Part shown: positions 24,060 to 35,829 of the stretch, one piece after another
Layout of the letters: every line of letters begins with the position of its first letter
How positions within the stretch are numbered: the stretch's first letter is position 1
Origin: Taenia hydatigena
Lineage: Eukaryota > Platyhelminthes > Cestoda > Cyclophyllidea > Taeniidae
Assembly: GCA_036345935.2 (NCBI GenBank)
Contig: JADWOT020001804.1
Location: 1-64,000 of the forward strand
Direction: 5' to 3'
Length of the DNA stretch: 64,000 nt
Position numbers and translations under genes: made by a program
The notes under the pieces: generated by a model
The model's input: only the letters and a program-made list of their open reading frames with translations
What the model was told of the DNA's origin: nothing
Databases searched by the model: none

Positions 24060-25600
24060 AGCTAGATTTGTGCGCGAGGTACGTAAGTGATGTTCGTTTT
24101 GGTGGCTATTACTCTCGGTTAACGAGGTTTAACTTGCTCGAACAAGTTGGAAACCTGGTAGACATTTGGTCCTTTTTGTTAGCTTCAGTCCCTTGTGTGT
24201 TATTTGGTCCTTTTTATGTTTATTGGCTTCCTTCGTACGCCTACTTGCTAGAGTTGACTCGAAGGCTTCATAAAGTGAATGTTAAGATGTTTTTCCAGCT
24301 GCAAGGTCTAATCACGTCAATCGTTTGCTGTGCAATACTTTAGGTAGTAAATTAAGATTGTTTTGGTGATTTGTTAATTAGTATATTTTTTAATGACTGG
24401 AATTGGACTAATGAGCCGTAATTTTGTTGAAAAGAGTCTTACCTTTACCAGGTGATTGGCACGTACTCATTGTTTTTACAAATAAGTATTCATTATATGT
24501 TTCATCGTATATTCGCTTCATCTGCGCATTTACTAGGTTAAACACTGAAGTTGACGTCAGAATTCTTGTTATGTAAAATTGGATGTATTATGAGGCTGCA
24601 ATGGATGCGAAACTCGCCTTAGCTATCGCTTTACACATTCCTCAGGTAAGATTTGATTGCAGGTACTGAGCTGTTGCTGTCCTTTTTGTGCTGCAATGGA
24701 TTCGATGGGCCTTCTAGTTCGGGTGCAAACATACTTGCATTATTTTTTCGTAGGACCTTTCACATTTTTGTGTGGTACAAGATGCGTTGGTTTTAGTTTC
24801 TTAGTTGTTATTACATTCTCGGACTGTCGATTGGCTCCCTTTGTATGCCTACGTGCTAATGTAAACGAAAAGGGCCTCATAATGTGACTGTTGGGACGTT
24901 TTTTCGCAACTGCAATGTGTACTCGCGTCCATGTTTTGCCTTGCAACCCTATAGGCGAGAATTTGGGACTCTTGCGGCAAATTGTTGCCGGTTTGTTTTT
25001 ATATTGATGGTGGGTATGGATAAGTGAGAATTTTGTTGAGAAGTGCCTTAACTTTGCTGAGTGCTTGGTGCCTATTCACTCCTTTCTTGCTAATAAGTGT
25101 TCATTATAACCAATGTCTTTCAGTTCGCTCCTTTTATCCGCTTACATGATAGAATAGACTTTGAAGAGGTGGCTGTAGTTACTTTCAGGACTTCCTCTTT
25201 TGCCGAGAATAAAGGCATTATCCGTCGACAATGAGTGTGCTCCCGCCTTCGCTGTCGCCTCACAATTTCCTAAGGTAAGTGGATTGCTGTAAGTGAATCT
25301 TTGCTGTATTTTTGTGCAGCCGTAGATTCGACGTACTTTCCCATTTTGAGTCGAAGCATGCTTTTATCAATTACCCGCTTTTTTCATTACTATGATACCC
25401 GTGTTGGTGGAGCATACATGTGTAGAAGGTGTGGAACACTTAGGGACTTAACTACTCATTGACTTCGGGACCTGGGTTATTTTTTGGGTTGATGTGATCT
25501 TTGCAAAACGTGTTGTGTAGAGGGCCTCAGTAATGGCTTAATAGTAGATTCAGCTTTGATGGCATGAGTTGGTGTCTGGACCAGGTGGACGCAGCAGAAG
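24060..25600 (+). repeat. Repeat R5, internally repeated, copy 1
   Basis: The block is made of about 2.5 units of roughly 0.6 kb: 24,170-24,350 resembles 24,750-24,940, and 24,410-24,690 resembles 25,020-25,300. The inverted counterpart is at 41,880-42,640. A plus-strand frame at 24,657-24,887 (GPFTFLCGTRCVGFSFLVV) and a minus-strand frame at 41,886-42,098 (GPFTFLRSTRCVSFSFLVV) are the same segment; the similarity is no better in protein than in DNA and neither begins with ATG, so they are treated as repeat by-products. Confidence 0.7.
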
Positions 25601-26359
25601 CGAGGGAAGGAGTGACTAGTGGGAAGCTTTTGCATCACTACGCTTTCTACTATCGGTAATTATGTTTGAAGGCGTTAGCTTTGCAGCGCATTAGACATTC
25701 ACATATCGGCACTTCCAGTGCTTGTTTTTTTCTCCTTTTCGAATGCTACAAAATTACTGTGGTGTTAGTGGTGGCGGTGGTGAAGTAGCATTTGGCGAGT
25801 GTGTGGATTGTTGGGCAATGCAAGCTTGTGAAGTCATTGGCGGTACCCCGTCTCTGTTCTAAAATGTGGATGCTGTCATAGACGACAACGATGTGTGTTG
25901 GATGACATAGCAGTAGGTGTGGCCTCTTATGTTGTTGGACATAAGCACTGGACGCGAATAGCGTGGGCGCGAGCTCAGCGGACCCACTTGAGAATAGCAC
26001 TGATGGGGGAAAGGGGAGGGCTTATTGTTACGTTGATGAGTTGTGCTGATGATTGTGTCAACACTACAGAGATAGAGAGAAGTAGAAGGGGAAGCGTTCC
26101 AGAGTTTTTTCAAACCTACCCCAGGTGGGCCTTCCTTTCATGAATTTGAGTGCATATGTGTGTGTTTTTAATTTTACAGTTCGAGGTTTGTATTTCTTGT
26201 CTTGCTGTCTGCTAATTTTTTCATTGCACGCAAATCTATGCACACAGGGATTTATAAAATCGTCTAGAACTCGTTTTTGTTCCGTAAACGAGTGTTCATA
26301 TGTATAGGGATCCTTTTTTCGTTAATAAGGTTCTTGAGAGAAAATTGGACAAGTTTTGC
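25601..26359. other. Weak frames on both strands
   Basis: Frames of about 82-84 codons at 25,746-26,000 (minus), 25,859-26,113 (minus) and 25,895-26,143 (plus) overlap each other. None carries a recognised motif or good splice context. Confidence 0.35.
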
Positions 26360-26656
26360 TTAGTTGTTGGATGGTAACACTTTTTTGCTTTCGTTCGCTG
26401 TGCTAAACAATGGGGTGGAGGGGACTAAAGTTAGGTAGGTTGGCAGGTAGGGGTCATTTGAATAAGGAATAAATGATGCTGTGGTGGCGAATGAGGCCCC
26501 ATTTACTGAAAAGGAAGGCGGGGAGGAGAACTTGCCAAGCACTTGGCTTTGCATTGGTGCCAACGTGGTTGCGGACCCAAAGTACGACAAAAAGGAACGA
26601 TTACTTCCTCTTGATCGGTGTTTTGTGATGAACATGGAGACGTGAGTGAGTAGCAC
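26360..26656 (-). CDS. Ser/Pro/Thr-rich frame, unknown
   Basis: A 98-codon open frame ends in TAA and lacks an ATG at its 5' end (first codon GTG), so it would be an internal-to-terminal exon. It includes APMQSQVLGKFSSPPSFSV and FIPYSNDPYLPTYLTLVPS, a low-complexity composition seen in disordered regions. No domain is recognised. Confidence 0.3.
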   Translation of the reverse strand: MLLTHVSMFITKHRSRGSNRSFLSYFGSATTLAPMQSQVLGKFSSPPSFSVNGASFATTASFIPYSNDPYLPTYLTLVPSTPLFSTANESKKVLPSNN

Positions 26657-26679
26657 TAGGTGTCAATTTTGTACGCAAA

Positions 26680-27200
26680 ACTTGTAAGTACAGTACTTGT
26701 GTGCTGCAATAGCCGGCCCCTGATCAACACCGGCCGCCTCGCCGTCACCGCTACCATTGTTCACAACGCTGGATACGTGACGCTTCTTAGCGTCGTCGTA
26801 GTCATCAGTTACGGACTCATCAGGCTGCCCGCCAACAATAACACGCCTCGTTGTTGTAGACGGTTGCAATAGTGACAAGAGGAAATGTGGACTTAGAAGC
26901 CAGTCCATGGAAAGCCACTAAGACTACACCAAGGACCTTTGAACTCGTCGTTGTCGACGACGACAACTGCGGTATCAAAGCAAATATTAGATAAGCAATG
27001 CATGCGATTGAGAGTTCCCTAGCTCCTCCTCTTCCTCTTCAATGTGGACTATTCCTATACGCAGGACATAAGTGGGCTAGCTCCACTATCATGAGAGACT
27101 TGGCGTGGTGTGTTTGTGCGTGTGTGTGTGTGGGTACGAGGCAGGCAAGAAGGGAGGGGGGAAGAGAACGGTACCTTGGGGCAGTGTATTTTGTACAAGT
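26680..27200 (+). repeat. Repeat R6, copy 1, with coding-like frame
   Basis: Matches the reverse complement of 57,870-58,410. The plus-strand translation keeps WKATKTTPRTFELV, an in-frame stop after NCGIKANIR, and AMHAIESSLAPPLPLQCGL, with obvious counterparts in the other copy. The protein family is not recognised. The stop indicates that this copy is broken if it was ever coding. Confidence 0.65.
27119..27133 (+). repeat. Short (TG)n microsatellite
   Basis: Six to seven uninterrupted TG units within a GT-rich stretch starting at about 27,110. Confidence 0.85.
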
Positions 27201-27309
27201 TGAGTGAGATCTTATCATGGGCTCATAGTTAAGTGCATTACTCTTGATTCTTCTTTTTGCTCTTTTTAAATCCAAGTTAGAAGTCAGGTTCTGAGGTCTT
27301 TAATAGTAT

Positions 27310-27324
27310 CAACAACAACAACAA
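27310..27324 (+). repeat. (CAA)5 microsatellite
   Basis: Five uninterrupted CAA units. Confidence 0.85.
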
Positions 27325-29408
27325 CGGTATGGTATGAAGTGAAGCCCATATGAGGTTATATTGTTTGGAGCCTTCATATAGTGCATCGGTTTCTCATGAT
27401 GTCCACAGATGTGAGCTTTAAGTGGGATGACTTATTTATGGGGTGTAGTTGTTTAATTGCAGGAGAAGGAGGAAGATTGGGAGGAAGCGATATCACATGG
27501 TTTAGTGTCGTATTTGCTTTTGCCCATTGTAACATTTACAGTTCACGCCGTATAGAGTTGCGCCTGCGATGCGCCCTCAATAGATTCTTTGCGACTGCTT
27601 AAGGCTTAAATGTCGTCTGTCACCACTGTCGTGGCCTCTAGGCCCTACCGTCGACAGGAGTTAAGCATTTTTTTACTCTTAGGTCAGTGCCTCCTTCTAC
27701 TACTACTAGCTACGTACACGCGTGATGGTGAGCAATTTCCCCCTCCGGCCTCCCCAACCCTACAGAATCTGTCTGCTTTTATCACAGGGTATGAGGAGGA
27801 GAAGGACGCAACTGTAAATGCGATACCCGAACCAAGGAGAGCAGTGGGAAGGCGGAGGCTGCTGGAGGGAAGAGGCGAGTTGGAGTGTGTAATGTGTCGG
27901 CTGTGGTTTTTTGAGTGATGGGTGTTGGTGAGCTGAGCGGGTCGCTTAGTTGCCTCGCGGTTGTACCCTCGCTGCCGAGTAGTGGGTGGCTTGTCGCCGT
28001 CGTCGATATGTGAAACGTGCACACATAAATATCTTTTGTCGCACTACTATTATGTCTCCCTCTCTTCATCTTCTCTGAGCATAATGTGGGTGGGTGAGTG
28101 AAGGATAAGGGAAAGGCTGGGGGGGGGGGGCGCTGCTGTGAAGGGGAAGTTCTCCTACGACGAATGGAAGCGCTATGGGTCAGAGCTCACTGGTGAGAAC
28201 CGCGGCATATTTTGTTTGCACATGTATGGAAATACTTTGCTTTGGAAGGGTCGCAATTACCTATTGCTGGCGGTGGAACAGGCGATTGGCAGTGATGCTG
28301 TGTTACTACTACTGTCACTATTACTTAGCCTTGAGAATGGACTGAAAAGGGATGAGTGGATAAATTAGTTGGTGTGAAGAGAAGGGGGGTGTGGAGGGCG
28401 TTTGGAAAAGGAAGGTGAGATGATTCCCCTCTCCTTGCCTCGCCCTAACTAACCACTTAGTACAGGGATAGGTATGCAAAGTAGGTGGGCAGGAAGGAGG
28501 GCTGTGGTGTACTGCTTGCGTAAATTTTTGGTATCCTTTCACGTTGGCGTTTCAAAACGCAATACCATGGCAAGCAGAGCCGCGATAGCTAGTGGGAGCA
28601 CTACCATAGGGCAACTGCGTAAGCGGGTGGGAGTAGCTGGCGTTAGCGTGTCGACAATCATCCTATTGACACGGAAGCTGCTGCAGGCTCGTAGGCATTT
28701 CCACCCAAATTGAGGGGTCAAGCCACTCACATGGGGATTAAACCACAATGTCCACAGCACGATGACGCTCACGCGTTGGCACCGTTTTAAGTACCACTAC
28801 CACTACTACTACAAAAGTGATGCTTTCAAGTTCTCACGGCTAGATGCCACGATTGATGGCAGAGATGGAAGAGGGATCACAAACTGACAGCGCTACGCAT
28901 CATAACATATTCCAGCATCAAAGTTAACAGAGGTCGTTAAAACGCGGCGACCGAAATTCAACGGCACCTGTGTAGTCAACCCCATAGCTACAGTGTCCAA
29001 CTAGGGACACTGCAAACTAACACCCTCTCCTCCTTAAATAAACTTCAACACAGCTCCGCTTGCATTTCAATATCAACGCAAACGCTCAAGTGGAGACCAA
29101 ATTCCTACATTGGACTAGCGAAATTGCACCCACCCCAAAAGTTCTGCTGTCTAAAGCCTGTCGATAAGTTATTTAGCTGCACATGCTGGATAAGCCGTCC
29201 GTAGCATTGAGATTGCACCGAAAAGTTATTTAGCGAACAGGGACTTGAGTTTCAGTAGGCCTCAACCAAAGGAAGCCAAAGGCAACGCCTAGGATCGCAG
29301 CCGAAGAACCACTTTTCCTTGCGTTCGCGACTACCACGGCTTACCTACCCGCATGACAGGAAAATTCATCACTACACACCGCCAGTTACATCTCAATAAT
29401 CACACCAC
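27325..29408. other. Weak coding-like frames, no gene called
   Basis: Open frames at 27,610-27,918 (plus, 102 codons, includes GYEEEKDATVNAIPEPRRA), 27,684-28,022 (minus, 112 codons, same DNA) and 28,474-28,713 (plus, with an internal ATG giving MASRAAIASGSTTIGQLRKR) look moderately protein-like. They overlap one another, lack convincing splice pairs, and match no family known to me. Confidence 0.3.
28119..28130 (+). repeat. Run of 12 G
   Basis: An uninterrupted guanine homopolymer, likely length-variable. Confidence 0.9.
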
Positions 29409-29441
29409 CTGCAGTTGATTTATCAGACGGGTCAATCCCTT
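29409..29441 (-). CDS. Possible micro-exon, unknown gene
   Basis: Eleven codons (KGLTRLINQLQ) lie between a strong T-rich acceptor and CTGCAG|GTGGTG. Both boundaries are in phase 0, as are the exons at 29,653 and 29,897, so it could be a downstream exon of the same minus-strand gene. At this length the support is the acceptor and the phase only. Confidence 0.3.
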
Positions 29442-29652
29442 CTTAAAAAAAACAAAAAAACAAGCACACCCATCCTTCAGCACCTTTATTACTGCAAATG
29501 AAAACAATCTTCTTGCTAGGGAACACATGTCACACGCATAATTCTCTTGCAATAAGAAAGGAGATTTCCAATCAAGATCATGGAAATCGTATCTTAGGTG
29601 TCCAGAGGCAATTACAAAGGAATTTGAAATCCAGAAAACAACAGACACTCAC

Positions 29653-29796
29653 CACATCAAGCAGGAAAAGCAAATGACTGATAAGTGTTACTCCCATAAT
29701 CCAGTCTTCAAGTCGAATCATTTCACACTGGATGCCTTTGGCCGGTTCAATCAATTCGTTGAAAAATGTGAACACACCTCGATGGGCACTATATTG
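29653..29796 (-). CDS. Exon of unknown gene
   Basis: A 48-codon exon is bounded by TTCGCATTCTTTCAG and GATGTG|GTGAGT, both in phase 0. It starts QYSAHRGVFTFFNELIEPAK and ends DWIMGVTLISHLLFLLDV, the latter strongly hydrophobic and possibly a membrane helix. A 100-nt intron separates it from the exon at 29,897. Two strong sites in matching phase make it one of the best-supported exons of the window. I do not recognise the family. Confidence 0.6.
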
Positions 29797-29896
29797 CTGA
29801 AAGAATGCGAAGAAAATCTACCCTGCCAGTGTGTAAGATTATCATGAAAATAATGATTTATGTTCACAAGATAGGGAACATACACCATCAACTCAC

Positions 29897-29966
29897 CTTC
29901 AACTTAAAAGACTTTTCGATTACTCCTGTAATTAAGCCAAATAAATCAACAATTCTTCTTATATTC
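29897..29966 (-). CDS. Exon upstream of 29,653, unknown gene
   Basis: The frame reads RRIVDLFGLITGVIEKSFKLK and ends at TTGAAG|GTGAGT in phase 0, joining in frame with the next exon (29,796). Its 5' limit is uncertain because a stop lies just upstream and the nearest AG has a poor pyrimidine tract. A separate ATG-started minus frame at 29,987-30,226 (79 codons, includes SPTVTNYDSTQIKCRN) precedes it but no splice join was found. Confidence 0.5.
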
Positions 29967-31004
29967 ACTCATCCACCGGCCACGAATCAACCCGGATTAG
30001 GGTTTGTGGACATAACATGTGTCTGTTTTCTGCTCATGCACGATATAGTACGGGGAAAGTGGTGCTCTATTGGGGCACATTTTGTCGCCACGGGTTTGGA
30101 AGTGTTTCTACATTTAATTTGTGTTGAGTCATAGTTAGTGACTGTTGGCGACACAGGTTCTGTCATGCAGGACCCTGATGCAAGGCCGTGTGAGGGCATT
30201 GAAGCAAGGAAGAAGTGGTGGCACATTTAAACGTTATACTGATGCACCAATCCGGTGGGTACGTAGACTGCTGCGCAAATTATTAGGCATCCATCCAAGG
30301 TCTTCCCTTTAGCAAGTGGTTATCGCCTGGAACCCTTTCCCTCCTTCACCGTTTTGACTTGTTGAAGGAACTTTTGAGACAACGGCGAAGCAGATGTGTT
30401 TGTTTGGCAGTGGTGAGGAGGATGATGATAATGTCCCGTCAAATTACCATTTGGACGAGTCTGCTCACAATCCCTCGTTGATCATGTTCTCTACAGCCTC
30501 TCGCCCCCATTCTACTGACTAAGCAGTAGGGTGCTCTACTTAACGAAAGGAATGTATTTTAGCCAAAATAACATGTAGTTTTAAGTAAAGCAGAATCTGT
30601 CAAGAAACGATCTGACCAATGTTCATGTGGAAGAAGAGGAATTGGGAAAGAGGGGAAGTGAGAAGGAGGGGAGCGGAGGAGAGGGAGGAACTCACCAGTC
30701 ACATCTGATGTGAATTTTATCAGACTGCAACTGATACTCCAAATCGTCGTCTTGCCTTATAGCGCGGCGGTGACGGCGGAAGAAGAAATGGGAGGAGCCG
30801 ATGCAGCAGTATTCGCCCATGCAACAGCCAAAGGCCCAGATGAATGCAAATTAGAGGAGGCAGAGGGATGAGACGTGAATACGAAAAGTTGAGAAGGTGA
30901 AAGGCAAACATCTGCTCGAAGAAGAAGAGGGGAGGCAGGAAAAGGGGAAGGAGGGAAGAGGAGCGACAGAGCGAAGAAAGAAGCGGAGATCGAGGATACC
31001 TCAC
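29967..31004. other. Purine-rich stretch, fragmentary frames
   Basis: Contains GA-rich tracts at about 30,630-30,690 and 30,900-30,990. A plus-strand run at about 30,757-30,870 reads AAVTAEEEMGGADAAVFAHA before a stop and looks coding, but no boundaries could be fixed. The 94-105 codon minus frames opposite the GA tracts are low-complexity Ser/Pro/Leu by-products. Confidence 0.35.
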
Positions 31005-31094
31005 CCGTGGCGAACCACAATGGCAAGGGCAGCATTGTCGGCCTCAGTGGACAAGTGCGGCACGCTGTGGGCACCTTGACTTCTCAAGTAAACA
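31005..31094 (-). CDS. Exon-like frame, unknown gene
   Basis: Reads VYLRSQGAHSVPHLSTEA and DNAALAIVVRH between a CATTTAG acceptor and CACGG|GTGAGG. The opposite strand is also open here (GSIVGLSGQVRHAVGTLTSQ), so the strand is not certain; the minus strand is favoured by paired splice sites and by the other minus-strand frames just upstream. Confidence 0.35.
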
Positions 31095-31192
31095 CTAAAT
31101 GAAGAAAAGTAGAGAAGATGAAGATCCCTTCCTCGACGTGAAGTAAGGAAGGTGACCAGCACTTAATAGGAGTAAAGTTCATCACCACTTAC

Positions 31193-31765
31193 CCTTTTCT
31201 CCTTTCGCGCTACCGCTGGCTGTGCAAGCAGGTGCTTGAAGGGCAGCAACATCCCAAGCGTCTCTAATACCCTCAACATAGTAGAGATACTGCATTGATC
31301 ATTTGAACAATCCCATCAACTTGTTTTGCTATGACGTGGTGGGTAGCAAACAATCCATCCATCAATGTCTGATGGAGTCGGTAAACCTGTGTCTGTGGGG
31401 TCGCTGACGTTGGTGCTACGCAAATTCGCCAATAGTACTGAAGAGTCGTCCCCGCCTGCCATGTGTCTTTTTTGGCTGGTCGTCGACTTGGCAACCGCTG
31501 ATAATCACATCATGCGCCTCTTCCTTCTCCACCTCCTTTTCCATTCTCCCGTCCTTTTCTTCTCCTGCTCCTGCCGCTTCTTTGAAGGGCCATTTGTCTT
31601 CCGCTTTCAACACTTTTTGGCGCAAATGTTCTTTGCGCCACCCACATCACCTCCTGTCTTCCACTCGCATTCATCAGGAAGCTCGGTTATGCTATAGCTC
31701 GTGTCTGCGGCGCCGGTGTCTCCTTCCATTTCCTTGACTGCAGCCTCCGATGCATCGAATGAATT
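31193..31765 (-). pseudogene. Broken exon of unknown gene
   Basis: From an acceptor at TTGCTTAG (31,766) the minus strand reads NSFDASEAAVKEMEGDTGA, then, after frame changes, VEKEEAHDVIISGCQV, AGGDDSSVLLANLRSTN, LFATHHVIAKQVDGIVQ and MLRVLETLGMLLPFKHLL, ending at a consensus donor (GGGTAAGT at 31,193). Each piece looks strongly coding, but about four frame changes separate them. Either this is an old pseudogene or short introns have been missed. No family is recognised. Confidence 0.5.
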
Positions 31766-31791
31766 CTAAGCAAGGTGAATAAATGGATTAC

Positions 31792-31901
31792 CTGCTAGAG
31801 CCTGATGAACGCAACATCAGACGTTCCTGTCGGATTCTCGCCCTCCTGCTCCTCTTTCTTTCCTCGCCTTGCCTTGAAGGCTTCTAACCATAATGCTATA
31901 G
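31792..31901 (-). pseudogene. Exon-like frame with stop, unknown gene
   Basis: After ATTTAACAG the frame reads ALWLEAFKARRGKKEEQEG and NPTGTSDVAFIRL, then a TAG one codon before CTAGCAG|GTAATC. The gap to the next exon-like frame (31,765) would be only 26 bases. It probably belongs with the broken exon downstream. Confidence 0.4.
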
Positions 31902-33012
31902 CTGTTAAATTTCATAAATTGACTTAAAAGTTATGCATCGTGTGCTGATTTGGATACCACAACTAGCCGTATGAAGCAATTTCACTGCGCATTTACTACT
32001 AGTATCTTGGAAATAAACTGTCAAATTAACGGTCCATTAAGTGGCTGTTGTTAATTTATGCATGACGTACATGGCAAGAAACCACAAAATGTGGCTTATC
32101 CTTACCTAAGTTATGTATAAAGCAATGCCAAGGGACTCAAAATTAGCAAGATATGCTCTATTCAGATGTGAAGCAATCTGGTGTGATTAATGTCCCGTAA
32201 ATCCCGTTTTACCAAGTAATTTCCAGCAAGTAAGATAAATTTTTTAGAAATGTGGCCAAATTCTACCGAATGAAGGAAATTTTGGTGCAGCAACGGAATC
32301 AATTAACCAACGAGGTGGAAAGCAGTTACCGCTGATGACCTCCAAATTTGTGAGTGATTTAATTAACCTAAAGAACTGTTTCACTTAACAAAGCATACGA
32401 TTTCCAGTTAGCGTGTGGCCTAAAAATTACAACCACCGCATGAAGGTATTTTTGGTCTTAAAGGATACGTGACGCATTGCAATTTAAATACAGGACCAAA
32501 TGATTAGCTTTTTAACCCTTATTGGAACCAAATCCATCTCTAATCATACGCTTGTGTCCATACCCAGTAAATTTGTTCTGCTCTTATTTTGCAATTTTTT
32601 ATATTAAGACGAAATGCAACATCAACGCCTCTTTTTATTCTTATCATGTGTCTCTAATTCCACAAATCTAGAACTAGATCTTCCTAGATCCACTACAAGT
32701 ATAGCTTGCATTAATCAACATTTGACGATGTTTCGGCCCATACTGGTCACTTATTTGCACGAATCTTTATCCGCGAACTAATGTGGTAGGCAAAAGCTAT
32801 CCTGGATGCATCCTATTAAAATATTTGTAGGCATAGTTACAGCGCTTAAATAATGCTTTCTGCTGACACATTGGCATCTAACACACTTGCTTCCAAAGAA
32901 GACAAATAACACAACTCAATTTACGAACAATTCACTTTTTAAGTTGGTTAATCTGCAAACAATTACCGATTTGACACCTTCTTTTTAAATACGAATGACG
33001 GTGTCATTTCAG
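31902..33012. other. AT-rich, short exact match at 32,307-32,343
   Basis: No gene is visible. The 37 bases at 32,307-32,343 are exactly the reverse complement of 44,179-44,215, while flanks are strongly diverged. A weaker internal duplication links 32,250-32,290 with 32,410-32,455. Confidence 0.5.
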
Positions 33013-33131
33013 GTGAGTTGGCGAATCGTATGTTTACTGATTCATCTTCCTATACTGCGATCAAAGGGGAACAGAAGTGCAAAGACATTGCAGCGGTGCC
33101 ACTGAAGCAAAGCACATAGGTTCCCTTTATG
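33013..33131 (+). pseudogene. Exon-like frame with one stop
   Basis: Bounded by GTGTCATTTCAG and ATG|GTGAGT, the frame reads ELANRMFTDSSSYTAIKG and KCKDIAAVPLKQST, then a TAG four codons before the donor. Consensus sites at both ends suggest a former exon. Product unknown. Confidence 0.35.
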
Positions 33132-34734
33132 GTGAGTCACTGTTTTCTTGCATTCACAAAACGATTCTCTAAAACTGATTGCCATTCCTTTTTCCGTTTC
33201 TCCTGCTCGATTTCCTTCGATTCAATTTTGACGCAAAAGCATTGGTGGCAGAGTTTGTAGTAGGGAGGGGTAGACTCCTATGTAGTCCTTACTTCGATCT
33301 GATATTCAAACGTAGTTGGGACGTGGCCTCCAACTGCTATAAGTGGACATCTCACAGATAACATTACCACTTCACAACTGTGTCAGCATGTGAACATTCG
33401 CCTTGTTGATGAACTGCTTTCTCTTAAGTACGGGTGATTACTCAATCAACAAGTAGTTTGGCAATTTGGAGAGGCATCAAGCGCCATCATTACTTGCCAT
33501 TTTTGCAATTTGTAAATGTGAGTGCGCATGGCTATGCAGTCAGTCGCATTTCTTTCCATCATTAGCTGTTCAATGAGTCCTTTTTAATGACTGAGGCCTT
33601 CCAAATACGCCAAGTGGTAGTAGCGGGACTGGACCCCAACAGAAATTGATGTAACTGCATACATTTTAAGTGATTTGCAAGGCCTCTTACTAGCAGCGGA
33701 TAGTGGATCGGATTCACATTCGTGTTTGCCTTTCTGTAGCGAATTTGTAGACAGTTGATGTAATGGCTTACGCATACGGAATCACAAACTTGAGTGCCTC
33801 ACTTCAAGCCTAAACCGCTTGCTTTCTAAGTGATGCTGTTTTCGTAGTCAATTCGAGTTACGTTGGATAAACGTGGCATTACTCAGTCTAGTCTCTTGTT
33901 TTGATAACAATGCTTTTGCGGCAACTTTTACAAATGAATTTCATATTCGCTATTCAACATTAAATGCGGAAGCTAATTCAATCCGATAAAAGATGTTGGT
34001 ATCTGTGGAAACAAAATGAATTGTAAAACAAAAAACATCTCACTCATGGTGAAGCCAAACGATAGTCTGACCATTTCGACCTGCGAATTAACACTTACTT
34101 TAACAATAGCGTGAATTACACGTCGAAGTCACATTCAAAGTGAAATCTCAACTACTTTGGCTTGCATTTACTCAAATCGCGCCTGCTGACGCCTACTGCT
34201 CGTCAGTGGGGAACAACTAGGCAATCTATTCAAGAATACACCTGTTGCATCCACCAAAACCAACGCTACAGATTTGAGTTATTCCACCGGCGTGGATTGT
34301 GTTACGTCTCGCATGCTGCATTGGTTACAAAAGAAACAGTAGTGAAGGCCTTAAAAGACGAAAATTAGCGACAGTTCGCCTTAAAATGTGGCGTTCATCA
34401 AAGCGGCCAAGGTGCAAAACACGACAAAGCACCCAACGAATTGAAACCTACCATTATCTGAACGAGGTATGAAGCAATAGCGAAGATCATTTTCCAATTT
34501 GGTAGTCTTTAGCAGCCCTCACAGCGCTCCACAAAGAAGGCACTTCTGTCTACCCCAGGTCCCACACCATCTGCAACACCGTGTAAAGCTAAATTTTTGC
34601 AGCAATTTCCTTTACTGACAAATTGAACCGTTCTAGCTGAAACCATGACAGCCAAAATAAATATTGGAATCGCAACACCACCAAATAGTATTTCAAAACA
34701 AAATCATTCACTGTTGAGGTAGCAAATAAATAAG
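33132..34734. other. Intergenic, nothing convincing
   Basis: Only short frames (for example plus 34,162-34,368) without motifs or good splice pairs. Confidence 0.4.
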
Positions 34735-35058
34735 TCAAGCAAAATGAAACCGCGGAGGAGGCACTGCAGCTTCTCGACTGCGAAGTTCACCATCGTTGAA
34801 AGGCAGGTCCGCCATCTCCATGCACTGCCGCTCTAAGTGCAGCGCTCTATTCGACGAACCCATTTGTTCCGTGGCCGCACAGGTGACATAAAATCCTGCT
34901 GACAAAAGAAGAAAATTGTCTCCACCTGTTGTGAGAGTTATCACTAGTTTTAGGTTCCGCGCTACAAATTTTGCCTCCCTTTGGCGCTTGCTGATCCATA
35001 GTCGGTTGATGTGATAGATGCCTTTGGGACGTGTGTTATACCTCCCTCTCCCTACCAC
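34735..35058 (-). CDS. 3'-terminal exon(s), unknown gene
   Basis: A minus-strand frame is open for 107 codons to a TGA. It contains GIYHINRLWISKRQREAKF, then ITLTTG, then GFYVTCAATEQMGSSNRAL and the ending VPPPRFHFA. A possible 27-nt intron (34,899-34,925; ACAG|GTGGAG to TTTTGTCAG) divides it; because 27 is a multiple of three the frame reads through either way. Base choice and residue mix are strongly coding-like. No family is recognised, and the nearest upstream exon with good sites is at 35,610. Confidence 0.5.
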   Translation of the reverse strand: MVGRGRYNTRPKGIYHINRLWISKRQREAKFVARNLKLVITLTTGGDNFLLLSAGFYVTCAATEQMGSSNRALHLERQCMEMADLPFNDGELRSREAAVPPPRFHFA

Positions 35059-35609
35059 GGAGTGTCCACTTTAATCCAAAGGAAGAAATAAAGCAGAGGG
35101 ACTACAGGAGGAAAAAGTGATCCACATCAACGGCATGATCTGGAATATTCCCGTCCAAGACGGTAACACCGCATTGGTGTACTGTTTAATTCCTTTTAGG
35201 AAAAGCATGACCAGTACGTTTCGCTCTGAACATTTAGAAGTGACAGCTAAAAAGGGGAACTGCATCGTTGACACTAAATTTCGTGAATGACCACATAACT
35301 TTCTTGTGTGTACACTTTTCACTGACAATGGCACCATTTTCACACATTGCACCCGCTACCCTCAATTATTTTAACAGAAATGGTGTTTTTAGTGGCAGAA
35401 ATTGGGCGAATTCACTGTGGATCGTGGGTCATAACTAAATGAGTTCCCAGACTTAAATGACCGCCTGCACTACCGCCTATTAGCACATATCCACGCGCTT
35501 AAGGATGCATCCTTTATACTGGAAATGACATTGTCTCTATCTATTAAACCCCTTCACTCTCAACCATTTGAAGAGATGAGGTCATGGAAGAATGAAATCA
35601 CAGACTTAC

Positions 35610-35829
35610 TTGATTGCTTGCACTGGCACCACGCATTGCACATCAGCCCGACAACCAAACGCTAGTAAATACAGAGGGTAGCACATTGCCGATGTTTGCT
35701 GTTGTGCACTTATTGTTGTCGAGAGTAGGTAGACCACTTCCTTGTCATTCGAAGGCTGGACAGAGTGCCGAAGTGGAAGACATGTGCCTTTGTCAGTGGC
35801 CACCTTCGCATTGGTATCGTGATACCCCA
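35610..35829 (-). CDS. Internal exon of unknown gene
   Basis: A 220-nt exon runs from a C-rich acceptor (TTACCCCCAAG) to a perfect donor (ATCAA|GTAAGT). It reads GYHDTNAKVATDKGTC, SVQPSNDKEVVYLLSTTI and YLLAFGCRADVQCVVPVQAI with no stop. It is probably an internal exon of the minus-strand gene that may end at 34,735. I cannot name the family. Confidence 0.55.

Noticed and set aside
24657..24887. Hydrophobic frame resembling one at 41,886-42,098
   Set aside because: Similarity is due to inverted repeat R5 at DNA level; no start codon or splice sites.
27684..28022. 112-codon minus-strand Ser/Pro-rich frame
   Set aside because: Opposite to a comparably open plus-strand frame; composition reflects purine-rich DNA, with no splice support.
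30757..31074. 105-codon minus-strand Pro/Ser/Leu frame
   Set aside because: Antisense of GA-rich DNA; only the short part from 31,005 to 31,094 in another frame has paired splice sites.
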